Positions 37,041-46,288 of a stretch of 64,000 bases of DNA are shown one piece after another. The translations under genes were made by a program, and so were the position numbers. The first letter of the stretch is position 1, and every line of letters starts with the position of its first letter. Source of the stretch: Gemmatimonadota bacterium (GTDB lineage: Bacteria; Gemmatimonadota; Gemmatimonadetes; Gemmatimonadales; GWC2-71-9). The DNA is taken from positions 92,474 through 156,473 of the forward strand of contig QHVB01000032.1 of NCBI GenBank assembly GCA_003222195.1, given 5' to 3'. A model generated the notes under the pieces. The model worked only from the letters and a program-made list of their open reading frames with translations. It made no database searches and was not told the DNA's origin.

Positions 37041-39734
37041 TTACGGATTCCACCAGTACGTCGCCTTGATCATGAAGATGTTCTCCGCCGGCGCGCGCAG
37101 CATACTCCCCATCGAGGAACCGAACCTGAAATCTCCGTTATCGTCGGCGATCGACCGGCTCTGCGTCCATACAAAGTAGAGGGTCGAACCCGGCATATAC
37201 TCCCAGCGGAGCACGGCGTTGCCGCGCAGCGATTTGAAATTGAAATCGGGCTTGCCGAAGGAGAACGGCTGCGCCGGACCTGCGCCGTCGGGATCGACGT
37301 TGTATGACTTGGTCGAATCGACGTAGGTGATCGTCGAGCCGTTGTCGCGGCCGTACCGGATGAATGCGGCGCTACGACCGCGCGCGAGCTCGCGGTAGTA
37401 GTCGTACCGGCCCGCCGAGATGAGCGGCTGAGCGTACAGCTGCAGGGACAGCGTCGGACTATAGGTCCAGTTGAGGCGGATGGCCGCCGACAGCTCCGTC
37501 TGATTGAGCCCGCCGAAGACGTAGTGACTGTTGTACGTGTTCGGCGCACCCCCCGTCGTGTCGGCGATCGCGGTGATGTACTGGTACGGCTGAGTCTGCT
37601 TGTATAGGTTCGGCCCCACGCTCAACAACACATTCGCAGCCGGACGATACTGCACGTTGACGTAGGTGGACCACTCGACGTCCTGCGACGAGCGGAAGTA
37701 GGTGAACGCCCCCATGCCCAGCGTCAATGATTTGCGGCTATCGGAGCCCATGTCGAGCCCGAACTGATAGCCCGGCGGCAGGAGTATCAGCGGCCCGCCG
37801 CGGGTGCGGCGATTGTCGACCGTCCAGGGATTGTAGGCGACGTTCCAGTTGACCCAGTAGTAGTTGTTGAACTGCACGTAGCCGAAGTTGAACGCACCCG
37901 ACCAGTTGATGTTGCCGTCCCAATCGTAGTTCCTGAACAACGCGCCGCCGGTTTCCGCATAGCGGAAATGTTTGCCGGGTTTGCTCCAGGTTCGCCCTCC
38001 ACCCAGATGCATGTTGATGTACCCGGTGCGCGACAGGAAGCCGAGATCGTTCACGTCGAATCCGGGTGAGATGATTCCGAACGCGGAGTTCACAAACGTG
38101 TTGCCACGCTGCTTGGCGAGCGTGAAGCGCGCCGCCGTACCCGTGAGCGAGGTGGCGTTCGAATCGACCCGCACACTCGGCGCGTCCGGTCGCTGGAAAT
38201 AATGCACCGAGTTCCGCTGTACGGTCGTCATGCGCGCCGGCGATCCGGCGATGCGCGAGCCCGCGACCCAGGCGGTCGTCACCCACGTTTTGGACGAGTC
38301 GAGAAAGACCCAGCCGTCCGTTCCTAGCGTCATCGAATTGCTGTTGCGGACATCGCGCAGGACGGGATCGTCGAACGACCGGCCCGCGATTGTCGAAATG
38401 AAGCCGAGCCCCTGACGCCCCTTGTCGAACTCCTTCTGGGCGCGGTAGACCCCGTACGCCGCGAGCGGCTCCATCTCCTGACCCCAGCGGACGCCGAGGC
38501 TGTCCTGCAGCGTCGCGCGCTCACGAGCCGTCACGGCGGTCAGGCCACCCACGTTCCAGCTGCCCGCGACCTTACCGGTCAACTTCAGCGCACCGAGGAT
38601 GTGCGCGCCGTCGGGTCCGTCGACGTATCCGTTGGCAGGGGCACCGGGCACCGACAGTGACCGACCGATGCGCCGACTGTAAAAGAAGCTCGGGCCGGAC
38701 CAGTTGAATCCCCAGAAGTTGCTCTGGCCGCCGAACCCGAACTCGAAAATCGACGCGCCTTCCACGAAGAACGGCCGCTTCTCGTTGAAGAAGGTCTCGC
38801 GGTCGCTCAGGTTCACGACGGCGGGATCGACTTCGACCTGCCCGAAGTCCGGATTGGCTGTGGCGTTGAGCGTGAGATTCGAGCCGAGGCCGATCTTCGC
38901 ATCGGCGCCGAACCCGGGGTCGAATTTCGAGCCGTCGTTGAACGGATTGCCAACAGGCTGGCGGGTAAATGCGGCGCGGCTCGTCGCATACGGCAGGATT
39001 TCGAGTCGCCGTGGCGGCTCGATCCGCTCGATCCCCACGAGATCGGGGAATCGCGACACGAAGCCGCGGCCATCCCGCGGCGTGTAGACGATGTAATCGA
39101 ACTCGTTTTTGCGCGCGATATCACGCCGGAAATTGATGCCCCACACGTACTGGCTTTGTCGGACGAACCGCAGCTGCGAGTAGGGAATCCGCAGCTCCGC
39201 GGTCCACCCCTGCGAGTCCCGCGTCACCTTCCCTTCCCACACGCCGTCCCAAGTGTCGTCGTCCCAGTCGTCGTTAAAGAGCGTGCCGTCGTAGAGCGTT
39301 CCGGCGGCGTTGATTCCGAAATAGAAGCCGCTGCGCTTGTCGTGATAGGAGTCGATGTAGACCTGGAAGCGGTCGGAGTTTGTGCCCTGATCGCGACGGG
39401 CCAGACGCGCCACGATCGAATCGGGATGCGCGTCGTACAGCCGTGCGCCGATGTACAGCGCCGCGTCGTCGTACGCGATGTAGACGACGGTACTCTCCGT
39501 TGGCACCGCCCCCTGCGTCGGGTCACGCTGGGTAAAGCCCGTGACCCGTTCCGCTGTCCGCCAGAGCGGTTCATCGAGCGTGCCGTCGATGCTGACGGCT
39601 TGGCCGCCGGCGAGCCGAACCGCGCGCAGCTGCTGCGACGCGGGAGGCGCGGGCGCGGGAGGTGGCGAATCGACCGCAACAAGCGGCGGATGACTTCCCG
39701 CCAGAGCGAGGAGCAGCTGGAGCATGGTCGGCAT
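37041..39734 (-). CDS. DUF5916 outer-membrane protein with N-terminal CBM9-like domain
   Basis: The 897-residue secreted protein has a signal peptide (1-18) and a Pro-rich linker. A CBM9-like fold follows (about 40-200; SIDGTLDEPLWRTAERV, FQVYIDSYHDKRSGFYFGIN). Then comes the long DUF5916 region, which looks like a beta-barrel with many aromatic strands (FGQVEVDPAVVNLSDRETFFNEKRPFFVEG is the signature). It ends with an aromatic strand (KATYWWNP) typical of outer-membrane proteins. Function is not established. It converges with thiD with only 1 bp between the stops. The 122 bp upstream (39735-39856) show nothing clear. Confidence 0.88.
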   Translation of the reverse strand: MPTMLQLLLALAGSHPPLVAVDSPPPAPAPPASQQLRAVRLAGGQAVSIDGTLDEPLWRTAERVTGFTQRDPTQGAVPTESTVVYIAYDDAALYIGARLYDAHPDSIVARLARRDQGTNSDRFQVYIDSYHDKRSGFYFGINAAGTLYDGTLFNDDWDDDTWDGVWEGKVTRDSQGWTAELRIPYSQLRFVRQSQYVWGINFRRDIARKNEFDYIVYTPRDGRGFVSRFPDLVGIERIEPPRRLEILPYATSRAAFTRQPVGNPFNDGSKFDPGFGADAKIGLGSNLTLNATANPDFGQVEVDPAVVNLSDRETFFNEKRPFFVEGASIFEFGFGGQSNFWGFNWSGPSFFYSRRIGRSLSVPGAPANGYVDGPDGAHILGALKLTGKVAGSWNVGGLTAVTARERATLQDSLGVRWGQEMEPLAAYGVYRAQKEFDKGRQGLGFISTIAGRSFDDPVLRDVRNSNSMTLGTDGWVFLDSSKTWVTTAWVAGSRIAGSPARMTTVQRNSVHYFQRPDAPSVRVDSNATSLTGTAARFTLAKQRGNTFVNSAFGIISPGFDVNDLGFLSRTGYINMHLGGGRTWSKPGKHFRYAETGGALFRNYDWDGNINWSGAFNFGYVQFNNYYWVNWNVAYNPWTVDNRRTRGGPLILLPPGYQFGLDMGSDSRKSLTLGMGAFTYFRSSQDVEWSTYVNVQYRPAANVLLSVGPNLYKQTQPYQYITAIADTTGGAPNTYNSHYVFGGLNQTELSAAIRLNWTYSPTLSLQLYAQPLISAGRYDYYRELARGRSAAFIRYGRDNGSTITYVDSTKSYNVDPDGAGPAQPFSFGKPDFNFKSLRGNAVLRWEYMPGSTLYFVWTQSRSIADDNGDFRFGSSMGSMLRAPAENIFMIKATYWWNP

Positions 39735-39856
39735 ATGCGTCCGGGTGCTGAGGTGAAGGGTGGACCCCGGTCGCGAACGCTGACGGCCAGCGCGCGGCGG
39801 TTATCGGTTCATAAGACAGAGCGGGTGGGAAAAGGGTTGCAAAACGAACGTCAGGA

Positions 39857-40492
39857 TCAGGCCAAGTTGAGACGCTGGAGCACTCCTTTCAGGACGACGG
39901 ATAACCGCCGGGCGACCCGCTCGCTCACCGCGAGCACATCCTCATGCGAGAGCGCCTCCCCGGTAATCCCGGCCCCAGGGTTGGTAATAATGGAAAAGCC
40001 GAGGCAGCGAATGCCGCGCGAGCGTGCGACAAGCACTTCGGGAACCGTAGACATCCCGACCGCATCGGCGCCAAGCCGCTCGAGCATTCGGACTTCGGCG
40101 GGGGTCTCGTAGGAAGGGCCGAGCAAACCCACGTACACGCCTTCCTCCAGCCGGATGCCCATGTCCCGGGCCACGCCCCGGGCCAGCGTGCGCAACTCCG
40201 CGTCGTACGGTTCGTGCATGATGGGAAAACGTTGCTCGCCGGGCTCGGGCTGCCCGATCAGGGGGTTGCGCCACATCAGGTTGATGTGGTTGGCGATCAG
40301 CATCAGCGTGCCGCCCGGAAACGTGCGCCGCACGCCGCCGGCAGCATTGGTGACGATGAGGATTTCCACGCCCAGCTCCGCAAACACACGCGCCGGCAGC
40401 CCGGCGACCCGCGCGGGATGACCCTCATAAAGATGAAAGCGCCCAGCCTGCACGATGACCGGAACGCCTTCAAGCGTTCCACCGACCAGCAC
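39857..40492 (-). CDS. Purine nucleoside phosphorylase, N-terminally truncated
   Basis: The frame matches the trimeric PNP family (inosine/guanosine phosphorylase): GRFHLYEGH, VTNAAGGVRRTFPGG, GPSYETPAEVRMLERLGADAVGMSTVPE and FSIITNPGAG. The family sequence begins upstream of the GTG at 40492 with IPGFPEPGVAGHKG, but at about 40548 it stops abruptly against the nucleoside transporter gene. About 60 residues, including the phosphate-binding GSGLG loop, are missing. The protein is probably inactive unless the deletion is an assembly artefact. It is the last gene of a nucleotidase-deaminase-transporter-PNP operon. Confidence 0.8.
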   Translation of the reverse strand: MLVGGTLEGVPVIVQAGRFHLYEGHPARVAGLPARVFAELGVEILIVTNAAGGVRRTFPGGTLMLIANHINLMWRNPLIGQPEPGEQRFPIMHEPYDAELRTLARGVARDMGIRLEEGVYVGLLGPSYETPAEVRMLERLGADAVGMSTVPEVLVARSRGIRCLGFSIITNPGAGITGEALSHEDVLAVSERVARRLSVVLKGVLQRLNLA

Positions 40493-41847
40493 TCCCTTGT
40501 GTCCGGCGACGCCGGGCTCGGGAAAGCCGGGGATGGTGTTGTAAGGGCACCGATGCCGCCGATCTGAATGCCTACCGAACTCAGATTCGCGAAACCGCAG
40601 AGGGCGAAGGTCGCGATCGTGAACGACACCGGATCGAGGCTGCCTTTGAGCGGGCCGAGGTGCGCGTAGGCGATGAATTCGTTGATGACCATCCGTTCGC
40701 CCAGCAGGGCGCCGACCGCGCCGCTGTCATGCCACGGCACGCCCATCACCCAGGCGATGGGACGGAAGATCCAGCCGAGCACCGTCTGCAGGGTGGCGGG
40801 GAACCAGGCTACACCTCCGTGGATCCAGCCGAACAGTCCGTTGATCAAAGCGATGAGCGCAATGAACGAGACGAGCATCGCGATCACGTTGAGCATCAAA
40901 TACAGGCCGTCGCTCGTGCCGCGCGCCGCGGCATCGAGGACGTTCACATCGGTGCGCGGGATATCCACTTTGACGCCGCCGAGCGTCTCGGGGACTTCCG
41001 TCTCCGGCTCCAGGATCTTCGCCATCATGATCGTGCCCGGTGCGGTCATGATGACCGCCGTGAGCAGGTGGCGCGCCTCGATGCCAAACGCGATGTAGGC
41101 CGCCATGATCGACCCGGAGACGTGCGCCATCCCCGCCGTCATCACGGTCATGAGCTCCGAGCGAGTCATGCGTGGGAGAAACGGCCGGATCGTCAGCGGC
41201 GCTTCGGTTTGCCCCATGAAGATCGACGCGGCGACGTTGAGGCTCTCCGCCCCGCTCGCGCCCATGATCTTGTTCATCACCACGGCGAACGCCTTCACCA
41301 CGATCTGCATGATGCCGAGGTAGTAGAGGATAGCGAACAGCGCGGAGACGAAGATGATCGCGGGCATGATCTGGAACGCGAATACGACGCCCAGGCTCGA
41401 GTGCTGCTTGCCGATCTCGCCGAACACGAATTCCGAGCCGGCGTAGGAGAAGCTCAGGATCCTCGTGACGACAGCTCCGAGCCAGCCGAAGATGGTCTGC
41501 CCGATCGGGACCCGCAGCACGAAGATCGCGAACGCGAGCTGCAGGCCGACGCCCCACGCGACCACCCGCCAGCTGATCGCCCGCCGATTGCGCGAGAGGG
41601 CGATGCCGATGCCGAGGATCAGGACCAAGCCGAAGATTCCCGTCAGCCGCGAGCCGAGCGAGCGCGGGGCTGCCGTGACGGGGGGAGGGGTCGTGGGTTG
41701 CTGTGGCTGGGGTTTGGCGGTGTCCTGCGCGGGCGTCTGGACGGTCGCGCCGCGCAGCGTGTTGAAGACGAAGCGGGGCAGCGTAAAAACCAGGAGCGCA
41801 CTGACGAACGTAATCGCGAACGCGAAGACGACCCGGCGCCAGGGCAT
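40303..41847 (-). CDS. NupC-type concentrative nucleoside transporter with aberrant C-terminus
   Basis: The first 430 or so residues match the CNT family: N-terminal helix, a Pro-rich spacer, then membrane helices with gate and nucleoside-binding blocks (MGQTEAPLTIRPFLPRMTRSELMTVMTAGMAHVSGSIMAAY and GFANLSSVGIQIGGIGAL). Directly after GGIGAL the sequence changes to Pro- and Arg-rich residues that are the purine nucleoside phosphorylase DNA read in another frame. The last helix of the family is lost. It would import nucleosides with H+ or Na+. It overlaps the adenosine deaminase stop. Confidence 0.85.
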   Translation of the reverse strand: MPWRRVVFAFAITFVSALLVFTLPRFVFNTLRGATVQTPAQDTAKPQPQQPTTPPPVTAAPRSLGSRLTGIFGLVLILGIGIALSRNRRAISWRVVAWGVGLQLAFAIFVLRVPIGQTIFGWLGAVVTRILSFSYAGSEFVFGEIGKQHSSLGVVFAFQIMPAIIFVSALFAILYYLGIMQIVVKAFAVVMNKIMGASGAESLNVAASIFMGQTEAPLTIRPFLPRMTRSELMTVMTAGMAHVSGSIMAAYIAFGIEARHLLTAVIMTAPGTIMMAKILEPETEVPETLGGVKVDIPRTDVNVLDAAARGTSDGLYLMLNVIAMLVSFIALIALINGLFGWIHGGVAWFPATLQTVLGWIFRPIAWVMGVPWHDSGAVGALLGERMVINEFIAYAHLGPLKGSLDPVSFTIATFALCGFANLSSVGIQIGGIGALTTPSPAFPSPASPDTRECWSVERLKAFRSSCRLGAFIFMRVIPRGSPGCRRVCLRSWAWKSSSSPMLPAACGARFRAAR

Positions 41848-43094
41848 CACGGAGTTCCCCCTTCTCGATCGAGTTCACTTTGCACGCGGGACACCAGCGC
41901 GACCTTCTCGTACTCCGGCAGAAACGCGCTCTCGCACCCGTTCAGGACGACCTGCGCCAGATCGTCAGGCGAGAGACCCAGGACGGCGTGCGCCAGGAAA
42001 TACTCGTCGGTCAGGGTGATGCCGTCGGTCAGCGGGCCATCGGTATTCAGCGTGACGACGACGCCCTGCTGGAAATAGCGCTTAAAGGGATGCTCCGCCA
42101 CCGACGCAACGACGTGCGTATGCACGTTGCTCGTCAGACACATCTCCAGTGGAATCTTCCGCGCCACCACTTCTTCGAGGAGCGCCGGGTCTTCGGCGAG
42201 CCTCGTCCCATGCCCGATCCGCTGGGCACCCACGTCGTGGAGTGCCTGCTGGATCGAATGGGGTCCGTCTCCTTCACCCGCATGACACGTGCAAGCCATG
42301 CCGTGCGCGGCCGCGTACTCGAACGCCGCGCGGTGGTCTCGCGCGGGGAAGCCGCGCTCGGCACCGGCGAGATCGAACGCCGTCACGCCCGCCGAGCGAT
42401 ACTCGGCCGCGACACGCGCCAACTCGAGCGATTCGGCCGGCGGCTTGGTCCGCATCGCGCAGACGATGAGTCCCACGCGCGTCCCCGTCTCGGCCACGGC
42501 CCGGCGGATTCCGGCCAGCGGCGCTTCGATCGCCTGCGCCAGCGTCAACGCGGGACGATGCAGCAGCGGCGAATACCGCACCTCGACATAGCGGACATTC
42601 TCGGCGGCCTTGTCGATGATGAATTCATACGCCACGCGCTCAAGCGCCTGGGCGGTCTGCAGGACGGACAGCGTGACTTCGTACTTCTGGAGATATTCCT
42701 CGAGGTTCTTGGCGTCGCGCACCAGCATCGCTTTGGCCAGCGCGTCCGGTGTGTCGGCCGGGAGGCGGATGCCCTGTGCACGCGCCAGCTCCAGCATCGT
42801 CGCGGGCCGGAGCGCGCCGTCGAGATGCACGTGCAGCTCCACCTTGGGCCAGCGGCGCAAGGCGTCTTTTGTGAGCCGCGGTTTGCCCTCGCGCCGCGCC
42901 GAGACGACCACGCGATAGACGGAGCCCGCCTCGCCCACCGCATCGCCGGCGTCGATGGTACGGCCGGCGGCGTCCGTAACGTAGGCCGCGCTGTCGAGCA
43001 ACCGCGCCAGGCCGTCATCCGCCTGCGCGACGGCGTCGCGCACGCGCGCACCCCGCGGGACTTCGACCGCCTTGTCGTTGATGAAAACCCGCAT
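41847..43094 (-). CDS. Adenosine deaminase with N-terminal ubiquitin-like domain
   Basis: Residues from about 80 to 415 are a normal adenosine deaminase: HVHLDGALRPATML (metal His pair), TCHAGEGDGP, IGHGTRLAEDP, CLTSNVHTH and VTLNTDGPL. It deaminates adenosine to inosine. The first 70 residues are extra: VFINDKAVEVPRGARVRDAV and a following strand end (AGSVYRVVV) look like a ThiS/MoaD/TGS-type beta-grasp domain, but without a C-terminal GG. The gene overlaps the nucleotidase stop (ATGA) and the transporter start. The context is purine nucleotide scavenging. Confidence 0.9.
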   Translation of the reverse strand: MRVFINDKAVEVPRGARVRDAVAQADDGLARLLDSAAYVTDAAGRTIDAGDAVGEAGSVYRVVVSARREGKPRLTKDALRRWPKVELHVHLDGALRPATMLELARAQGIRLPADTPDALAKAMLVRDAKNLEEYLQKYEVTLSVLQTAQALERVAYEFIIDKAAENVRYVEVRYSPLLHRPALTLAQAIEAPLAGIRRAVAETGTRVGLIVCAMRTKPPAESLELARVAAEYRSAGVTAFDLAGAERGFPARDHRAAFEYAAAHGMACTCHAGEGDGPHSIQQALHDVGAQRIGHGTRLAEDPALLEEVVARKIPLEMCLTSNVHTHVVASVAEHPFKRYFQQGVVVTLNTDGPLTDGITLTDEYFLAHAVLGLSPDDLAQVVLNGCESAFLPEYEKVALVSRVQSELDREGGTP

Positions 43095-46000
43095 CAGCGA
43101 TCGGTCCGATGGAAGCGCACGTCGTTGGGCGCTTCCACGGGAGACCGCAGCACACCGAGATAGCGGGTCAAGGCATCAATATCGAGCACGTCCAAATCTT
43201 CCTTCGGCGCGCCCACCAGCATCTTGAATCCCGAGCCACCTGTCGCCATGAAGTCGCTGACGACCAGGGTGTAGGTGGCGCCCTTGTCGATGTCCTTTCC
43301 GGTCGCGAGTCGCGTCCGCGTGACCCGTTGGCCCGGCGCCTTGCTGGCGTCAAACCAGACTTCCACCCCGGCCACGTGGCAATCGGGCAGGTGATCGCGA
43401 CCGGCGACGCATTGCTCCAGCGCGGCGAGCAGGACGTCCCCTTTGACCGTGAGTCGCAGTAGCCGATTTTGGAACGGCTGTACCTGGTAGGCCTGACCCC
43501 ACGTGATCACGCCCTCCGGAAGGTCGGTGCGGATACCACCGTTGTTCATGATCGCGACATCGGCGCGCCCCGCGGCACGTTGCGCGTCGGCGATCAGGCG
43601 CCCGAGACCATACTCGTCACCCTCGCGCTTGAGCGGCACTTTGAGCCGCGCCACCACACGCTCGGTGATGTTGCGGACCGCTTGCTGCTGGCGTCCTAGC
43701 GCCGCGGTCAGCGCGGTATCGGGCCTCACCTGGTCGGCGTACGGCGTCACGAGCTGGGTGCGCACCTCGCGCCGGCCTCCAACGCGCACGAAGTCCACGA
43801 TGCCGATCGAGCGGGCGCTCGATTGTGCCTCGATGATCGGGATACCGTGCACTACCGTATTGACGCGCAGGTGCGTATGGCCCGCCACGATGAGATCGAC
43901 CGCTCCTGAGTCGAGCTGCTGCGCGAGGTCGATGATCTCGCCGTGACAGACCGGCATGTTGCCGCCACCCGTGCTGGAGTCGCACACGGCGCCCGCGTGC
44001 GCGACCACGATCACGAAGTCGGCTGCGGCGCGCGCCTCGGGCAGATAGCGCTTGATCGCCTGTGCGCCGTCCCCGAACGCGAGGCCCTGGACGTTGCGCG
44101 TCGCGGTGCTGGTCGGCGTCTCGGTGGTCGTCAACCCGATGACGGCGATCTTCACGCCGCTCTTCGTGATGAGCTTCCAGGGCGTCGCCCAATCGGGTCG
44201 AGCAGTCCCCCCGGCATTCGTGATGTTGGCGGAGAGGAACGGGTACTTCGCTTCGCCGATGCGGGCGCGCAGCGTGTCGAGCGACCAGTCGAACTCGTGA
44301 TTGCCGATCGCTGCGGCGTCGATGCCGAGGCGGTTCATCGCGTCGATCGTCCCGCGCCCGTACGTCGCGTTCGAGAGCGCAGTGCCCTGCATCTCGTCAC
44401 CCGCGTCCAGGCGCACCGACGCGCATCCGCAGGTGCGCGCCAGGCTGTCGAGCCAGGGCCTGAGCGCCGCCACGCCGCCGACCGGCCGTCCCTGCGACCA
44501 GTCCCACACGCGCGACTCGAGCTGGCCGTGGAGGTCGCTGGTCGCGAGCACGCGCAGCAGCGTGCTGTCGCGCACGACCGCGGCCGCCGCTGGGGGCGGG
44601 CCGAAGGCCGCACGCGCGGCGGCGCGGGCGGCATCGGGAATGATCGCCCAGCTCGGATGCAGATAGGTCGCGGCCTGGATGGTGCGCGCGCGGCGGACCT
44701 CGTCCACCAGCAGCTCGCGAATGTCTTCGCCCTTGTCGTAGATCACTCGCGCGCGGGCGATCATCGCGTACGCGCCGCCACCCGCCTGCCGGTAACTGTT
44801 CACCGCCATGGTGAAGCTGTCGCCCGCTTGCACGATCTTGCCGTTATAGGCGAGGCCACGGATGCGCAGTCCCGCGGGTCGCGACAGATCGATGTTGTAC
44901 ACGACGCCGCTCACGACGTCGTAGTTGAAGCCCGCGATGCTGTCATTGATCACGGGCCGGCCGGGTTCATAGCTGTTGAAGTACCGCGCGGAGTGCTCGA
45001 GATACTCGCGCAGCTGCTGGCCCGAGATCTTCACCGCCCGCAGCGTGTTTTCGTACGGATAGATCCCCACGAGGTCCCGCTGGTGCACATCGCCCTCGGG
45101 TATTCCCGTCTGCACATCGAAGACCGCGGCGGCCGACAACTGCGTCCCGGCGCGGCGGCGCTGGACTTCATTGATGAAGTCGAGCAGCGGCGTGTCCTGT
45201 GCGCGCGCGTAGCGGGCGTCGAATCCCGCCGACGCGCTGCCGATCGGGGTGCCAGCCCACAGTCGCGCCGCCTCGTGCGTCGCCCGGACCCGCTGCGTGA
45301 ACCGCGGTGACTCGGCGACATTCGCGAGGGGGATCAGGTCCGAGCGCACTGCGGTGACGCGGTATCGCCCCGCGCGTGCGGTGTCCTTCGCGAGCGACAC
45401 ATGCACCACGGCGAGACTCTGCACCCAGTTCTTGGGCTGCACGAAGTGGACGCCCTTGATCACCGTATCGCGGATCTCCCGATGCGTGTGACCGACGATG
45501 ACGAGATCGGGCTTCGGGGTCATCGCCGCGAGCGCCGCCGCGTCATTCTCCGGGCCGACGCCCGACGTGTCATAGCTCGATTCGCCAAAGCCGCTGTGAA
45601 TGAGCACCACCTTCAGATCGACGCCGGCGCGATCGAGGGCGGCCAACGCAGCTGGCCCCGCTTCGGCAATGCGGCCGACTCTGACCCGGCCCGTGAGCTG
45701 GGCCCGATCCCACAGCATCACGCCGGGGGTGGTCAGCCCGGTGACACCGATCTTGATGGCCCCGCGCGATATCACGGCCGTCGGCGCGAACAGGGCCTTC
45801 CCGCTGTCGTCGACCACGTTCGCCGCGACGTAGCGGTAGGTCGCCTCGGTCGCGGCGCGCCGCAGGAAATCGACGCCGAAATCGAAATCATGATTGCCTG
45901 GCGTGACGGCGTCGTACTGCAGCGCATTCAGCGCGTCGACGATCGGTTGGGGCTGGCGCTTGTCGTAGCGGCCAAAGAATGTGGCGAAGGGGTTGCCCTG

Positions 46001-46234
46001 CAGCAGATCGCCGGCGTCGAACAGCACCAGGTTGCCGGGATATCGGGCGCGGAGGGTCTCGAGCGCCGTTGCGGCGCGCGACAGGCCCCCCGGAGCGGCA
46101 GCATCGCGCACATAATCCCAGCCCAGGACTCGGCCGTGAATGTCGGTCGTCGCGACGATGACGATGTGCGCCGTATCGGGGAGCGAACCAGCCGGGTTTT
46201 GAAGCGCGAGCAGCAGGGTGCAGAGGAGCCGCAT
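43094..46234 (-). CDS. Double 5'-nucleotidase (two UshA-like units in one chain)
   Basis: The 1046-residue exported enzyme (signal peptide 1-18) contains two complete calcineurin-type nucleotidase units. Unit 1 has TTDIHGRVL, DAGDLLQG, GNHDFDFG and GHTHREI, plus a 5_nucleotid_C domain with NSYRQAGGGAYAMI. Unit 2 (from about 560) has TSDLHGQLE, DAGDEMQG, GNHEFDWS and AGHTHLRV, with a C-terminal domain MNNGGIRTDLP and SDFMATGGSGFKML. It would release phosphate from nucleotides and perhaps cyclic dinucleotides in the periplasm. ATG 46234 was chosen over GTG 46243 because it starts the signal peptide. It is the first gene of the scavenging operon, divergent from phoB. Confidence 0.9.
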   Translation of the reverse strand: MRLLCTLLLALQNPAGSLPDTAHIVIVATTDIHGRVLGWDYVRDAAAPGGLSRAATALETLRARYPGNLVLFDAGDLLQGNPFATFFGRYDKRQPQPIVDALNALQYDAVTPGNHDFDFGVDFLRRAATEATYRYVAANVVDDSGKALFAPTAVISRGAIKIGVTGLTTPGVMLWDRAQLTGRVRVGRIAEAGPAALAALDRAGVDLKVVLIHSGFGESSYDTSGVGPENDAAALAAMTPKPDLVIVGHTHREIRDTVIKGVHFVQPKNWVQSLAVVHVSLAKDTARAGRYRVTAVRSDLIPLANVAESPRFTQRVRATHEAARLWAGTPIGSASAGFDARYARAQDTPLLDFINEVQRRRAGTQLSAAAVFDVQTGIPEGDVHQRDLVGIYPYENTLRAVKISGQQLREYLEHSARYFNSYEPGRPVINDSIAGFNYDVVSGVVYNIDLSRPAGLRIRGLAYNGKIVQAGDSFTMAVNSYRQAGGGAYAMIARARVIYDKGEDIRELLVDEVRRARTIQAATYLHPSWAIIPDAARAAARAAFGPPPAAAAVVRDSTLLRVLATSDLHGQLESRVWDWSQGRPVGGVAALRPWLDSLARTCGCASVRLDAGDEMQGTALSNATYGRGTIDAMNRLGIDAAAIGNHEFDWSLDTLRARIGEAKYPFLSANITNAGGTARPDWATPWKLITKSGVKIAVIGLTTTETPTSTATRNVQGLAFGDGAQAIKRYLPEARAAADFVIVVAHAGAVCDSSTGGGNMPVCHGEIIDLAQQLDSGAVDLIVAGHTHLRVNTVVHGIPIIEAQSSARSIGIVDFVRVGGRREVRTQLVTPYADQVRPDTALTAALGRQQQAVRNITERVVARLKVPLKREGDEYGLGRLIADAQRAAGRADVAIMNNGGIRTDLPEGVITWGQAYQVQPFQNRLLRLTVKGDVLLAALEQCVAGRDHLPDCHVAGVEVWFDASKAPGQRVTRTRLATGKDIDKGATYTLVVSDFMATGGSGFKMLVGAPKEDLDVLDIDALTRYLGVLRSPVEAPNDVRFHRTDR

Positions 46235-46288
46235 AGTGCGCACAAAATTGCGAAATGAGCGCCGCCCGCGCTACCTTCCGGCCTGCGC

